A stretch of DNA of 6,032 nt. Origin: Candidatus Nanopelagicaceae bacterium (lineage in GTDB: Bacteria > Actinomycetota > Actinomycetes > Nanopelagicales > Nanopelagicaceae). Position 1 is the first letter of the stretch, and the number at the start of each line of letters is the position of its first letter. A model generated the notes under the pieces. The model saw nothing but the letters and a program-made list of their open reading frames with translations, did no database searches and was not told the origin of the DNA. This document shows positions 1 to 6,032 of this stretch, piece by piece. The position numbers were made by a program, and so were the translations under genes. The DNA lies in NCBI GenBank assembly GCA_947489825.1, contig CANLFL010000052.1, positions 1 through 6,032 on the forward strand, written 5' to 3'.

Positions 1-957
1 CCCAACGGCCTTGAACTCGAACAGATGAGCGTTCCATTTGGAGTTATTGGAATGGTCTATGAAGCCAGACCAAATGTGACCGTTGATGCCGCTGTGATTC
101 TATTGATGTCTGGAAATGCAGCGCTTCTTCGCGGCTCATCTTCAGCCGAAGCGAGCAATAAAGTTCTTATTGATGTCATAAGATCTGCGCTAGCAAAGAC
201 GAAAATCTCACCAGATGTCATTCAGTTAGTTCCATCCGATGATCGCGCAACGGTTCAAGCGCTCCTTACCGCTCGTGGAAAAGTTGATCTTGTTATTCCG
301 CGTGGAAGTGCCGCCCTCATTCGTATGGTCGTCGATGAAGCAACAGTGCCAACAATTGAGACAGGTGCTGGCGTCTGTCACGTTTATGTGGATGCATCGG
401 CTGATCTAGCTAAAGCTCTTCCAATTGTGATGAACTCAAAGATCCACAGACCAAGTGTCTGCAACGCCGCAGAGACTGTACTCGTTCACAAATCTCTTGC
501 AGAGAAATTCTTACCTACCTTACTGACTTCACTCCATGGCGCCGGTGTATTACTTCATTGCGATGAAGCAGCCGAGTTAATTGCAAAAACGCTCTCGATT
601 GATGTCACTCGCGCCACTGCCCAAAACTGGGGCACGGAGTATGGCGTCCTTGAAATGAATGTGGGAGTTGTAGATTCGCTAGAGAGCGCTATCGATCACA
701 TCGCAACCTTTGGCACTCAGCACACCGAAGCAATCGTTACCGAGGATAAAGAGAGTGCACGTCGATTCATTGCAATGTCAGATTGCGCAGCAGTAATGGT
801 CAACGCATCTACTCGATTTACAGATGGTGAGCAGATGGGCTTTGGCGCAGAGATCGGAATCTCAAATCAAAAGCTTCACGCCCGTGGCCCTATGGGGTTA
901 GAGGCGATGACAACTACTACCTGGATCGTCACTGGAACCGGACAAATTCGCTCTTAA
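1..957 (+). CDS. proA: Gamma-glutamyl phosphate reductase (glutamate-5-semialdehyde dehydrogenase), 5'-truncated by window edge
   Basis: ProA reduces L-glutamyl 5-phosphate to glutamate-5-semialdehyde with NADPH, the second step of cytosolic proline synthesis from glutamate. The frame is open from base 1 (PNGLELEQ, then VPFGVIGMVYEARPNVTVD, a hallmark ProA block), so the ATG at 25 is internal. The window holds 318 codons; the family is about 415-420 residues, so roughly 100 N-terminal residues lie upstream. The nucleotide-binding region (SGNAALLRGSSSAEASN) is followed by the active-site motif RPSVCNAAET, with the catalytic cysteine codon at 460-462. The C-terminal ProA signature is complete (V-x5-A-I-D-H-I-x2-F-G-T-Q-H-T-E-A-I, about 670-735). 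One oddity is Met at 106-108, where the family usually has Lys (K-S/T-G-N-A). The stop is TAA at 955-957, 25 bp before gatC. The identification is very secure; proB presumably lies upstream but is not visible. Confidence 0.97.
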   Translation, partial: PNGLELEQMSVPFGVIGMVYEARPNVTVDAAVILLMSGNAALLRGSSSAEASNKVLIDVIRSALAKTKISPDVIQLVPSDDRATVQALLTARGKVDLVIPRGSAALIRMVVDEATVPTIETGAGVCHVYVDASADLAKALPIVMNSKIHRPSVCNAAETVLVHKSLAEKFLPTLLTSLHGAGVLLHCDEAAELIAKTLSIDVTRATAQNWGTEYGVLEMNVGVVDSLESAIDHIATFGTQHTEAIVTEDKESARRFIAMSDCAAVMVNASTRFTDGEQMGFGAEIGISNQKLHARGPMGLEAMTTTTWIVTGTGQIRS

Positions 958-970
958 GCCTTTCTTTTTA

Positions 971-976
971 TAGACT
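971..976 (+). promoter_or_regulatory. Probable -10 box of a leaderless gatC promoter
   Basis: TAGACT matches 4 of 6 positions of TATAAT and fits the TANNNT form common in actinobacteria. Six bases (CCACTC) separate it from the gatC ATG, which puts the expected transcription start on the A of the start codon. No Shine-Dalgarno-like purine run precedes gatC, in keeping with leaderless initiation. A -35 box is weak at best (TTCGCT at 947-952, inside the end of proA). The upstream spacer contains a T-rich run at 961-969. The same layout recurs before ilvD. Promoter function is inferred from position and spacing. Confidence 0.6.
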
Positions 977-982
977 CCACTC

Positions 983-1282
983 ATGAGCAGCCTGTCGCGT
1001 GATGATGTCGCAAAGTTGGCAGCCCTTGCCCGTATTGAGATGAGTGAAGAAGAGCTGGTAAGTCTTGCTTCACAATTTGGGATGATTCTTGATGCTGTTG
1101 CTCGCGTTCAGGAAGTTGACCTCGATGGGGTCGTACCTACATCTCATCCGCAGCCTATCCACAATGTTTTTCGCGAAGATGTAGTTCACCCAAGTCTTAC
1201 TCCAAAACAAGCGCTCTCCGGTGCACCTGCTCAAGAAGAACAACGTTTTCGCGTTCCACAAATTCTCGGTGAAGCCGAGTGA
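983..1282 (+). CDS. gatC: Asp/Glu-tRNA amidotransferase subunit C
   Basis: GatC is the small subunit of the GatCAB amidotransferase. It wraps around GatA and GatB and stabilises their association; it has no catalytic site. The 99 residues match the usual length of about 95-100. The N-terminal helix reads [20 protein letters not shown], a typical GatC pattern, followed by a second helix ([19 protein letters not shown]), a V-x-P-T-x-H-P segment and the conserved NVFREDVV block. The C-terminal [24 protein letters not shown] is the usual GatC tail that meets GatA. The ATG at 983 is fixed by an in-frame TAG at 971-973 with no alternative start codon between them. There is no Shine-Dalgarno; the gene is probably leaderless. 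Its TGA stop overlaps the gatA GTG start by 4 bases, so translation of gatA is probably coupled to it. Confidence 0.95.
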   Translation: MSSLSRDDVAKLAALARIEMSEEELVSLASQFGMILDAVARVQEVDLDGVVPTSHPQPIHNVFREDVVHPSLTPKQALSGAPAQEEQRFRVPQILGEAE

Positions 1283-2775
1283 TTACACAGAGCGCAGCAG
1301 CAATGTCAGAGGCCCTATCAAAGGGTGAAGTGACATCTACAGAATTAACGCAAGCTCATTTAGATCGCATCGCTGCCGTTGACTCATCTGTAAAAGCATT
1401 TTTACATGTTGATGCTGAAGGAGCGCTGGCACAAGCTGCGCGAGTTGATGCTGATCGCAGTTCTGGAAAGAAGTTGCATCCACTGGCTGGAATTCCATTA
1501 GCTCTTAAAGATGTTCTTACTCAAGAAGGTATTCCAACAACGGCTGGTTCAAAGATCTTGCAGGGGTGGAAGCCTCAGTACGATTCGACCGTTGTTTCTA
1601 AGATTAAAGATGCTGGCATCGTCATCCTAGGTAAGACAAATATGGACGAGTTTGCGATGGGTTCATCGACAGAAAATTCAGCTTACGGTCCAACCTTTAA
1701 TCCGTGGGATCTATCTCGCACACCAGGTGGATCTAGTGGAGGTTCTGCAGCAGCGGTCAGTGCTTATGAGGCACCTCTTGCAATTGGATCAGATACAGGC
1801 GGATCAATTAGACAACCTGCAGCGCTGACAGGAATTGTTGGAGTTCGCCCCACATATGGAGCAGTCTCTCGTTACGGACTCATTGCATACTCATCTAGCC
1901 TTGATCAGGCGGGACCTTTTGGTCGCACTGTTTTAGATACTGCGCTCTTGCATGATGTGATGGCAGGACATGATCCAAAAGATGCAACAAGTATCAAGGG
2001 AAGCTTTCCTGATGTAGTTGCAGCAGCACGAAAGTGCGATGTTAAGGGAATGAAGATTGGTGTCATTAAGCAGCTACAGGGAGAGGGATATCAAAGTGGC
2101 GTACAAGCTCGCTTTGATGAATCCTTGCGAGTTTTAGCATCTCTTGGTGCGCAGATCGTAGAAGTTGATTGCCCTAGCTTTGAATACGCACTAGCTGCCT
2201 ATTACCTCATTGCACCGTCTGAATGTTCTTCTAACCTGGCTCGCTTCGATGCCATGCGTTATGGCCTTCGCCTAGGAGATAGCGATGGTGCATCTGCCGA
2301 ATCTGTTATGAATGCAACGCGTAATGCTGGTTTTGGACATGAAGTTAAGCGTCGCATCATTCTTGGAACCTACGCTCTCTCATCTGGCTACTACGACGCT
2401 TATTACGGAAGCGCTCAAAAGATCCGCACACTGATCATTCAAGATTACGCGAAAGCATTTGCACAAGCCGATGTATTGGTCTCACCCACCGCTCCAACAA
2501 CTGCATTTAAAATCGGCGAAAAATCAGATGATCCGATTGCTATGTATTTAGGTGATGTTGCAACAATCCCAGTAAACCTTGCAGGTATCTGTGGAATGAG
2601 TCTTCCAGCCGGTCTTGCCGATGAAGATAACCTTCCAGTTGGATTCCAGATCATGGCACCTGCAATGCAGGATGCACGTCTTTATCAGGTGGGTAGCGCG
2701 CTCGAAGCTGCTCTCGTTTCCCAATGGGGCGAACATTTAATTTCAAAAGCTCCAGCACTGGGAGGTAGCAAGTAA
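1279..2775 (+). CDS. gatA: Asp/Glu-tRNA amidotransferase subunit A (glutaminase/amidase subunit)
   Basis: GatA hydrolyses glutamine and passes the ammonia to GatB, which amidates Glu-tRNA(Gln) or Asp-tRNA(Asn). The protein belongs to the amidase-signature family. The Lys-cisSer-Ser triad is intact: K77 (in PLALKDV), S152 (in TPGGSSGGS) and S176 (in [10 protein letters not shown]), with the same spacing as known GatA proteins. At 498 residues it is close to full family length (about 480-500). The start is GTG at 1279, inside the GTGA overlap with gatC. An in-frame TGA at 1270-1272 rules out an earlier start, and a GGTGA at 1268-1272 is a modest ribosome-binding site. The next candidate, ATG at 1303, would cut into the conserved N-terminal helix. 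The gene ends with TAA sharing one base with the gatB ATG. Some actinobacteria place other genes between gatA and gatB; here they are adjacent. Confidence 0.97.
   Translation: MITQSAAAMSEALSKGEVTSTELTQAHLDRIAAVDSSVKAFLHVDAEGALAQAARVDADRSSGKKLHPLAGIPLALKDVLTQEGIPTTAGSKILQGWKPQYDSTVVSKIKDAGIVILGKTNMDEFAMGSSTENSAYGPTFNPWDLSRTPGGSSGGSAAAVSAYEAPLAIGSDTGGSIRQPAALTGIVGVRPTYGAVSRYGLIAYSSSLDQAGPFGRTVLDTALLHDVMAGHDPKDATSIKGSFPDVVAAARKCDVKGMKIGVIKQLQGEGYQSGVQARFDESLRVLASLGAQIVEVDCPSFEYALAAYYLIAPSECSSNLARFDAMRYGLRLGDSDGASAESVMNATRNAGFGHEVKRRIILGTYALSSGYYDAYYGSAQKIRTLIIQDYAKAFAQADVLVSPTAPTTAFKIGEKSDDPIAMYLGDVATIPVNLAGICGMSLPAGLADEDNLPVGFQIMAPAMQDARLYQVGSALEAALVSQWGEHLISKAPALGGSK
2761..2766 (+). promoter_or_regulatory. 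Strong Shine-Dalgarno for gatB
   Basis: GGAGGT lies 8 bases before the gatB ATG, inside the last codons of gatA. It is the only strong ribosome-binding site in the gat operon and contrasts with the absence of one before gatC. It supports ATG 2775 as the gatB start. Confidence 0.8.
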
Positions 2776-4274
2776 TGGCTATCTCTTATGATGAAGTTGT
2801 TGCAAAGTACGATCCAGTACTAGGACTTGAAGTTCACGTAGAGCTCAACACGCATTCAAAGATGTTCTGCTCATGCAGTACAACTTTTGGTGGCGAACCA
2901 AATACTCAGACTTGTCCTGTCTGTCTGGCACTTCCTGGTGCACTCCCAGTGGTCAATGCCACCGCAATTGAGTCAACGATCAAGATTGGTCTTGCCCTTA
3001 ACTGTTCGATCGCGCCATATAGCCGCTTCGCACGTAAGAACTACTTCTATCCAGATATGCCTAAGAACTTTCAGATTTCACAGTATGACGAACCAATTTG
3101 TTTCGATGGATATGTCGATGTTGAGATCGATACCGATGAAGGCCCACGCCAATTCCGCATTGAAGTTGAACGCGTCCACATGGAAGAAGACACCGGTAAA
3201 TCACTTCACGTCGGTGGCGCTACTGGTCGTATCCACGGAGCCGATTACTCACTTCTTGATTACAACCGCGCCGGTATTCCTTTAGTGGAGATAGTGACAA
3301 AAATTGTTCCTGGCACAGGCAAGTACGCACCGGAAGTAGCTCGTGCATACGTTGCCGAACTTCGCGATATTTTACGAGGCCTTGGTGTATCTGATGTAAA
3401 GATGGAGCAAGGTTCACTTCGTTGTGATGCCAACGTTTCACTTAAGCCAATGGGATCAGAAGTTCTTGGTACTCGCTCTGAAACAAAGAATGTGAACTCA
3501 CTTCGTTCAGTTGAACGTGCGATCCGTGGTGAAATGATTCGCCATGCTGAACTTCTTGATGCGGGTCAGAAGGTAAAGCAAGAGACTCGACACTTCCAAG
3601 AAGATACGGGCCTCACTCGCTCTGGCCGTTCTAAGGAACAAGCAGAGGATTATCGCTATTTCCCAGAGCCAGATCTCGTTCCTGTTGCACCAGATGCTGC
3701 ATGGATCGAAGAGTTGCGCGCAGCACTTCCTGAGCGACCATCACTTCGCCGTAAGCGCTTAAAGGAAGAGTGGAACGTTCCCGATAAGGAAATGTCTGCC
3801 ATGGTAAATGCTGATGTATTAGACATTGTCGAAGCAACAGTCTTGCTTGGCGCAGATCCGACCAAGGCACGTACCTGGTGGCTTGGTGAAATCTCCCGCA
3901 TTGCTAATGACAAGGATGTTGCAGTTACTGAACTTTCGATTACTCCTGGCGATGTTGCAGAGATCGTTGCGCTGGTGAATAAAGGTGAACTCACAGATAA
4001 GCTCGCACGCCAAGTAGTTGAAGGCGTAATCGCGGGGGAGGGAACTCCGGCCGAAGTTGTTGCCAAGCGTGGAATTAAAGTTGTTAACGACGATGGCGCG
4101 CTCATGGCAGCAATTGAAAAAGTCTGCGCAGATCAACCTGATACAGCGCAGAAGGTTCGTGATGGACATATTCCTGCAGCCGGTGCTCTCATTGGCGCAG
4201 TCATGAAAGAGACGAAGGGCCAAGCAGATGCAGCACGAGTTCGTGAGCTTCTACTTGGCCACTTAGGTCAATAG
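2775..4274 (+). CDS. gatB: Asp/Glu-tRNA amidotransferase subunit B (tRNA-binding kinase/transamidase subunit)
   Basis: GatB binds the misacylated tRNA, activates its side-chain carboxyl group with ATP, and transfers ammonia from GatA to give Gln-tRNA(Gln) or Asn-tRNA(Asn). At 499 residues it has the normal length. The four metal-site cysteines are present: C32, C34 (FCSC) and C47, C50 (CPVC). Next come [19 protein letters not shown] (about 87-105), the catalytic-pocket HMEEDTGK (135-142) and the GatB signature [13 protein letters not shown] (about 161-173). The C-terminal third (from about 340) is the helical plus GatB/YqeY tail domain that grips the tRNA elbow, ending in [11 protein letters not shown]. 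The start ATG overlaps the gatA TAA by one base and has a good Shine-Dalgarno at 2761-2766. The TAG stop lies 23 bp from the end of the convergent transporter gene. Which of the two tRNAs is used in the cell cannot be told from this window. Confidence 0.97.
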   Translation: MAISYDEVVAKYDPVLGLEVHVELNTHSKMFCSCSTTFGGEPNTQTCPVCLALPGALPVVNATAIESTIKIGLALNCSIAPYSRFARKNYFYPDMPKNFQISQYDEPICFDGYVDVEIDTDEGPRQFRIEVERVHMEEDTGKSLHVGGATGRIHGADYSLLDYNRAGIPLVEIVTKIVPGTGKYAPEVARAYVAELRDILRGLGVSDVKMEQGSLRCDANVSLKPMGSEVLGTRSETKNVNSLRSVERAIRGEMIRHAELLDAGQKVKQETRHFQEDTGLTRSGRSKEQAEDYRYFPEPDLVPVAPDAAWIEELRAALPERPSLRRKRLKEEWNVPDKEMSAMVNADVLDIVEATVLLGADPTKARTWWLGEISRIANDKDVAVTELSITPGDVAEIVALVNKGELTDKLARQVVEGVIAGEGTPAEVVAKRGIKVVNDDGALMAAIEKVCADQPDTAQKVRDGHIPAAGALIGAVMKETKGQADAARVRELLLGHLGQ

Positions 4275-4297
4275 AGCGGGGACAAGCCTCTTCGTAA

Positions 4298-5785
4298 TTA
4301 GTGCGTAATCACGCCCTCTGTCTCAACAAGTGATTCTTTTCCGATGTTGATAAAGAAGTAGAGCACAACTGCTCCGGCAAATAAGAGCGCTGCACTTACT
4401 GTAAATGCAACGGTGTATCCATGTGTAATTCCATATGGATAGAACTTATTGGCAAGGCCTGGGACCGCAACCCCTACTTCTTGATTTACCTTAATGTAAG
4501 AAACTGCGGCAGTTGCTGCAACGGTATTCAAAAGCGCAGTTCCGAGTGATCCACCAACTTGCTGGCTGGTATTGATCATCGCACTTGCAACTCCAGTGTC
4601 CTGGTTGCTGACGCCGTGGAGCGATGTCGAAGTAAGTGGGATAAAGACCAGCGCCATACCCGAGCTCATGATGAGTAGTGATGGCAAGACATGCGTTACA
4701 TATGACGTTTCTGGAGTGATCAAAGTCAGCATGAGCAAACCGATACCTGCAAAGACGAGGCCAGGAACCATCAGTGGCTTTGGACCAAACTTTGGTAGCA
4801 ATTGAGAGGCAATTCCAGCAAAGACAATGATTCCGGCAGTAAATGGCAAGAATGCAAAGCCTGACTTAAGAGGTGAGTAGCCGAGGATTATCTGTAAGTA
4901 GAGTCCAAGGAATAGGAACATTGAGAATAGTCCCGCACCCACGATGAGTGATCCAAGGTATGAACCACCACGGTTGCGCTCTGTGACAACGCGGAGTGGC
5001 ATCATCGGATTAGAGACCTTTGCTTCAACAATTACAAAGAGAACGAGCAGAATGACCGCGGCAACGAGGAATGAAATTGTTGAGTTTGCAGACCACCCCT
5101 TTGTAGCTGCCTCATTAAATCCATAGGTAAGCGAGAAGAGACCAGCCGTGGCAGTAAAGACGCCAGGAATGTCATAACTATGTTCGCCTTCAGCCTTTGA
5201 TTCCTTCACATACTTAATTGCAAGGATTGCAGCCAATAGAGCGATAGGAACGTTGACACCTAAGCACCAGCGCCATGAGAAGTATTCAGTAAGCGCACCG
5301 CCAAGAATCAACCCGATGGCTGCGCCTCCGCCTGAAATTGCACCGACTACACCAAAAGCTTTTGCACGCTCTGTCGGAACAGTGAAAGTTACGCTGATGA
5401 TTGCAAGTGCTGCCGGAGCTAAGAGTGCACCGAATACGCCTTGAAGCGCGCGAGCTGCAAATAAAAGTTCTTGAGTTGATGCGATACCACCGAGGGCTGA
5501 GACTGCCGCAAATCCAATAAGTCCAATTAGAAAAATCTTCTTGCGACCCATGAAGTCACCAATGCGCCCACCAATAAGAAGTAGTGAACCGAAAGCTAAT
5601 GTGTAGGCAGTGATAACCCACTGCTGATTTGCATCTGTAATCCCAAGATCTGCCTTCGCACTTGGAATCGCAATGTTGACGATTGATGAATCCAGGACGA
5701 CCATCAGTTGGGCAATAGCCACGACAAACAAGGTACGCCAGCGATTTGGATCTAGCCCGGACAGGTTTTCAGACTTTTGTGACAC
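4298..5785 (-). CDS. DHA2-family (14-helix) major facilitator drug/proton antiporter, substrate unknown
   Basis: This is a predicted inner-membrane exporter of the EmrB/QacA type, driven by proton antiport. The 495 residues fit 14 membrane spans: a short hydrophilic N-terminus, then about 17-40, 54-74, 84-102, 108-131, 143-165, 172-192, followed by further spans to about 480. Diagnostic motifs are LDSSIVNIAIP (31-41, motif D1), GGRIGDFMGRKK (72-83, motif A) and GAISGGGAAIGLILGG (148-163, motif C, with Gly in place of the usual Pro, a variant I believe is common in actinobacterial members). DTGVASAMINTSQQVGGSLG (396-415) is typical of actinobacterial DHA2 proteins. The start is GTG: GAGGAG at 5795-5800 lies 9 bases upstream, and an in-frame TAA at 5819-5821 with no start between rules out a longer form. 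The first internal Met (residue 28) falls inside helix 1. No adjacent regulator gene hints at the substrate; export of a toxic compound or metabolite is an inference from family. Confidence 0.92.
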   Translation of the reverse strand: MSQKSENLSGLDPNRWRTLFVVAIAQLMVVLDSSIVNIAIPSAKADLGITDANQQWVITAYTLAFGSLLLIGGRIGDFMGRKKIFLIGLIGFAAVSALGGIASTQELLFAARALQGVFGALLAPAALAIISVTFTVPTERAKAFGVVGAISGGGAAIGLILGGALTEYFSWRWCLGVNVPIALLAAILAIKYVKESKAEGEHSYDIPGVFTATAGLFSLTYGFNEAATKGWSANSTISFLVAAVILLVLFVIVEAKVSNPMMPLRVVTERNRGGSYLGSLIVGAGLFSMFLFLGLYLQIILGYSPLKSGFAFLPFTAGIIVFAGIASQLLPKFGPKPLMVPGLVFAGIGLLMLTLITPETSYVTHVLPSLLIMSSGMALVFIPLTSTSLHGVSNQDTGVASAMINTSQQVGGSLGTALLNTVAATAAVSYIKVNQEVGVAVPGLANKFYPYGITHGYTVAFTVSAALLFAGAVVLYFFINIGKESLVETEGVITH

Positions 5786-5794
5786 AGGTAAGTG

Positions 5795-5800
5795 CTCCTC
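5795..5800 (-). promoter_or_regulatory. Shine-Dalgarno for the MFS exporter
   Basis: On the minus strand this reads GAGGAG, 9 bases before the GTG start at 5785. It decides the non-ATG start, and it shows that the transporter uses a leadered message while the divergent ilvD appears leaderless. Confidence 0.8.
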
Positions 5801-5829
5801 AAGGAAGGTAAAGATGGATTATTTAAGGA

Positions 5830-5835
5830 TAGAAT
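5830..5835 (+). promoter_or_regulatory. Probable -10 box of a leaderless ilvD promoter
   Basis: TAGAAT matches 5 of 6 positions of TATAAT. Six bases (TATCTC) separate it from the ilvD ATG, so the expected transcription start falls on the start codon. AAGGA at 5825-5829 is 12 bases from the ATG, rather far for a Shine-Dalgarno. There is no recognisable -35 at 17-base spacing (GGTAAA at 5807-5812). The box sits in the 56-bp divergent gap shared with the transporter gene. Promoter function is inferred from position and from the matching layout before gatC. Confidence 0.65.
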
Positions 5836-5841
5836 TATCTC

Positions 5842-6032
5842 ATGTCGAAGATGAAGCCGCGTTCTGGGATTGTCACTGATGGTTTAGAACGTGCCCCCGC
5901 TCGCGGAATGTTACGTGCAGTCGGCATGGGTGATGAAGATTGGGTAAAACCCCAGATCGGTATTGCATCTTCGTGGAATGAAATCACCCCATGCAACCTC
6001 TCACTCGATCGACTTGCTAAAGCTTCTAAAGA
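5842..6032 (+). CDS. ilvD: Dihydroxy-acid dehydratase, N-terminal part, 3'-truncated by window edge
   Basis: IlvD dehydrates 2,3-dihydroxy-isovalerate and 2,3-dihydroxy-3-methylvalerate to the 2-keto acids that give valine, leucine, isoleucine and pantothenate. It is a cytosolic iron-sulfur enzyme. Only 63 codons are in the window, out of about 560-620 for the family. They carry the characteristic start: [20 protein letters not shown], then [17 protein letters not shown]. The cysteine of the PCN motif (residue 51, codon 5992-5994) is the expected first cluster ligand. The WNEITPCN form matches the shorter IlvD type found in actinobacteria and archaea, unlike E. coli IlvD. The start is ATG 5842: an in-frame TAG at 5830-5832 blocks any longer form, and ATG 5851 (residue 4) is the only nearby alternative. 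In many actinobacteria ilvD lies near gatCAB and ilvBNC, so ilv genes may follow downstream. The family call is firm despite the short fragment. Confidence 0.93.
   Translation, partial: MSKMKPRSGIVTDGLERAPARGMLRAVGMGDEDWVKPQIGIASSWNEITPCNLSLDRLAKASK

Noticed and set aside
25..27. ATG at 25 as the proA start
   Set aside because: The frame is open to base 1 and the upstream codons encode PNGLELEQ, which belongs to ProA, so the gene begins before the window.
958..970. T-rich run after proA as an intrinsic terminator
   Set aside because: No GC-rich stem precedes it; the only palindrome nearby is CTTAAG at 953-958, which has no loop. The run is more likely part of the promoter spacer for gatC.
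2887..3285. 132-codon plus-strand open frame inside gatB in another frame
   Set aside because: It overlaps the most conserved GatB motifs in the true frame; the alternative translation shows no recognisable domain.
3656..4105. 149-codon minus-strand open frame inside gatB
   Set aside because: It is antisense to conserved GatB sequence, its translation is a low-complexity Ser/Thr-rich shadow, and it has no ribosome-binding site or family resemblance. The other antisense and off-frame open frames in gatC, gatA, gatB and the exporter were dropped for the same reasons.
5828..5839. GATA-GAAT-TATC inverted repeat as an operator in the ilvD/exporter gap
   Set aside because: The arms are only 4 bases in AT-rich sequence and do not extend outward; this is expected by chance and the -10 box explains most of it.

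Overview
The window is a compact stretch of bacterial housekeeping chromosome, most likely from an actinobacterium of moderate GC (high 40s percent, judged by eye). This assignment is inferred from four things: gatCAB lying close to ilvD, which is a familiar actinobacterial arrangement; actinobacterial-style ProA, GatA and DHA2-transporter sequences; two genes that look leaderless; and very short intergenic gaps. A small-genome freshwater lineage such as Nanopelagicales (acI) would fit the base composition and packing. No rRNA or other marker is present to test this.

Layout: 1-957 (+) is the 3' three quarters of proA (proline synthesis). After a 25-bp gap that contains a probable promoter come gatC (983-1282), gatA (1279-2775) and gatB (2775-4274). 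These overlap end to end and form one operon for the tRNA-dependent amidotransferase that makes Gln-tRNA(Gln) and/or Asn-tRNA(Asn). A 23-bp convergent gap follows, then a minus-strand 14-helix DHA2-type major facilitator exporter (4298-5785). A 56-bp divergent gap separates its start from the 5' end of ilvD (5842 onward, +; branched-chain amino acid and pantothenate precursor synthesis), which runs off the window.

Together the window holds amino acid synthesis (proA, ilvD), aminoacyl-tRNA supply (gatCAB) and one exporter of unknown substrate. About 98% of the bases are coding, and no stretch over 300 bases lacks a gene. I saw no mobile element, CRISPR array, tRNA or rRNA, and no convincing undescribed system. 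The most interesting detail is regulatory: gatC and ilvD start in nearly the same way. Each has a TAGA(C/A)T -10 box, six bases ending in CTC, then ATG with no Shine-Dalgarno, so transcription should start at or next to the start codon.
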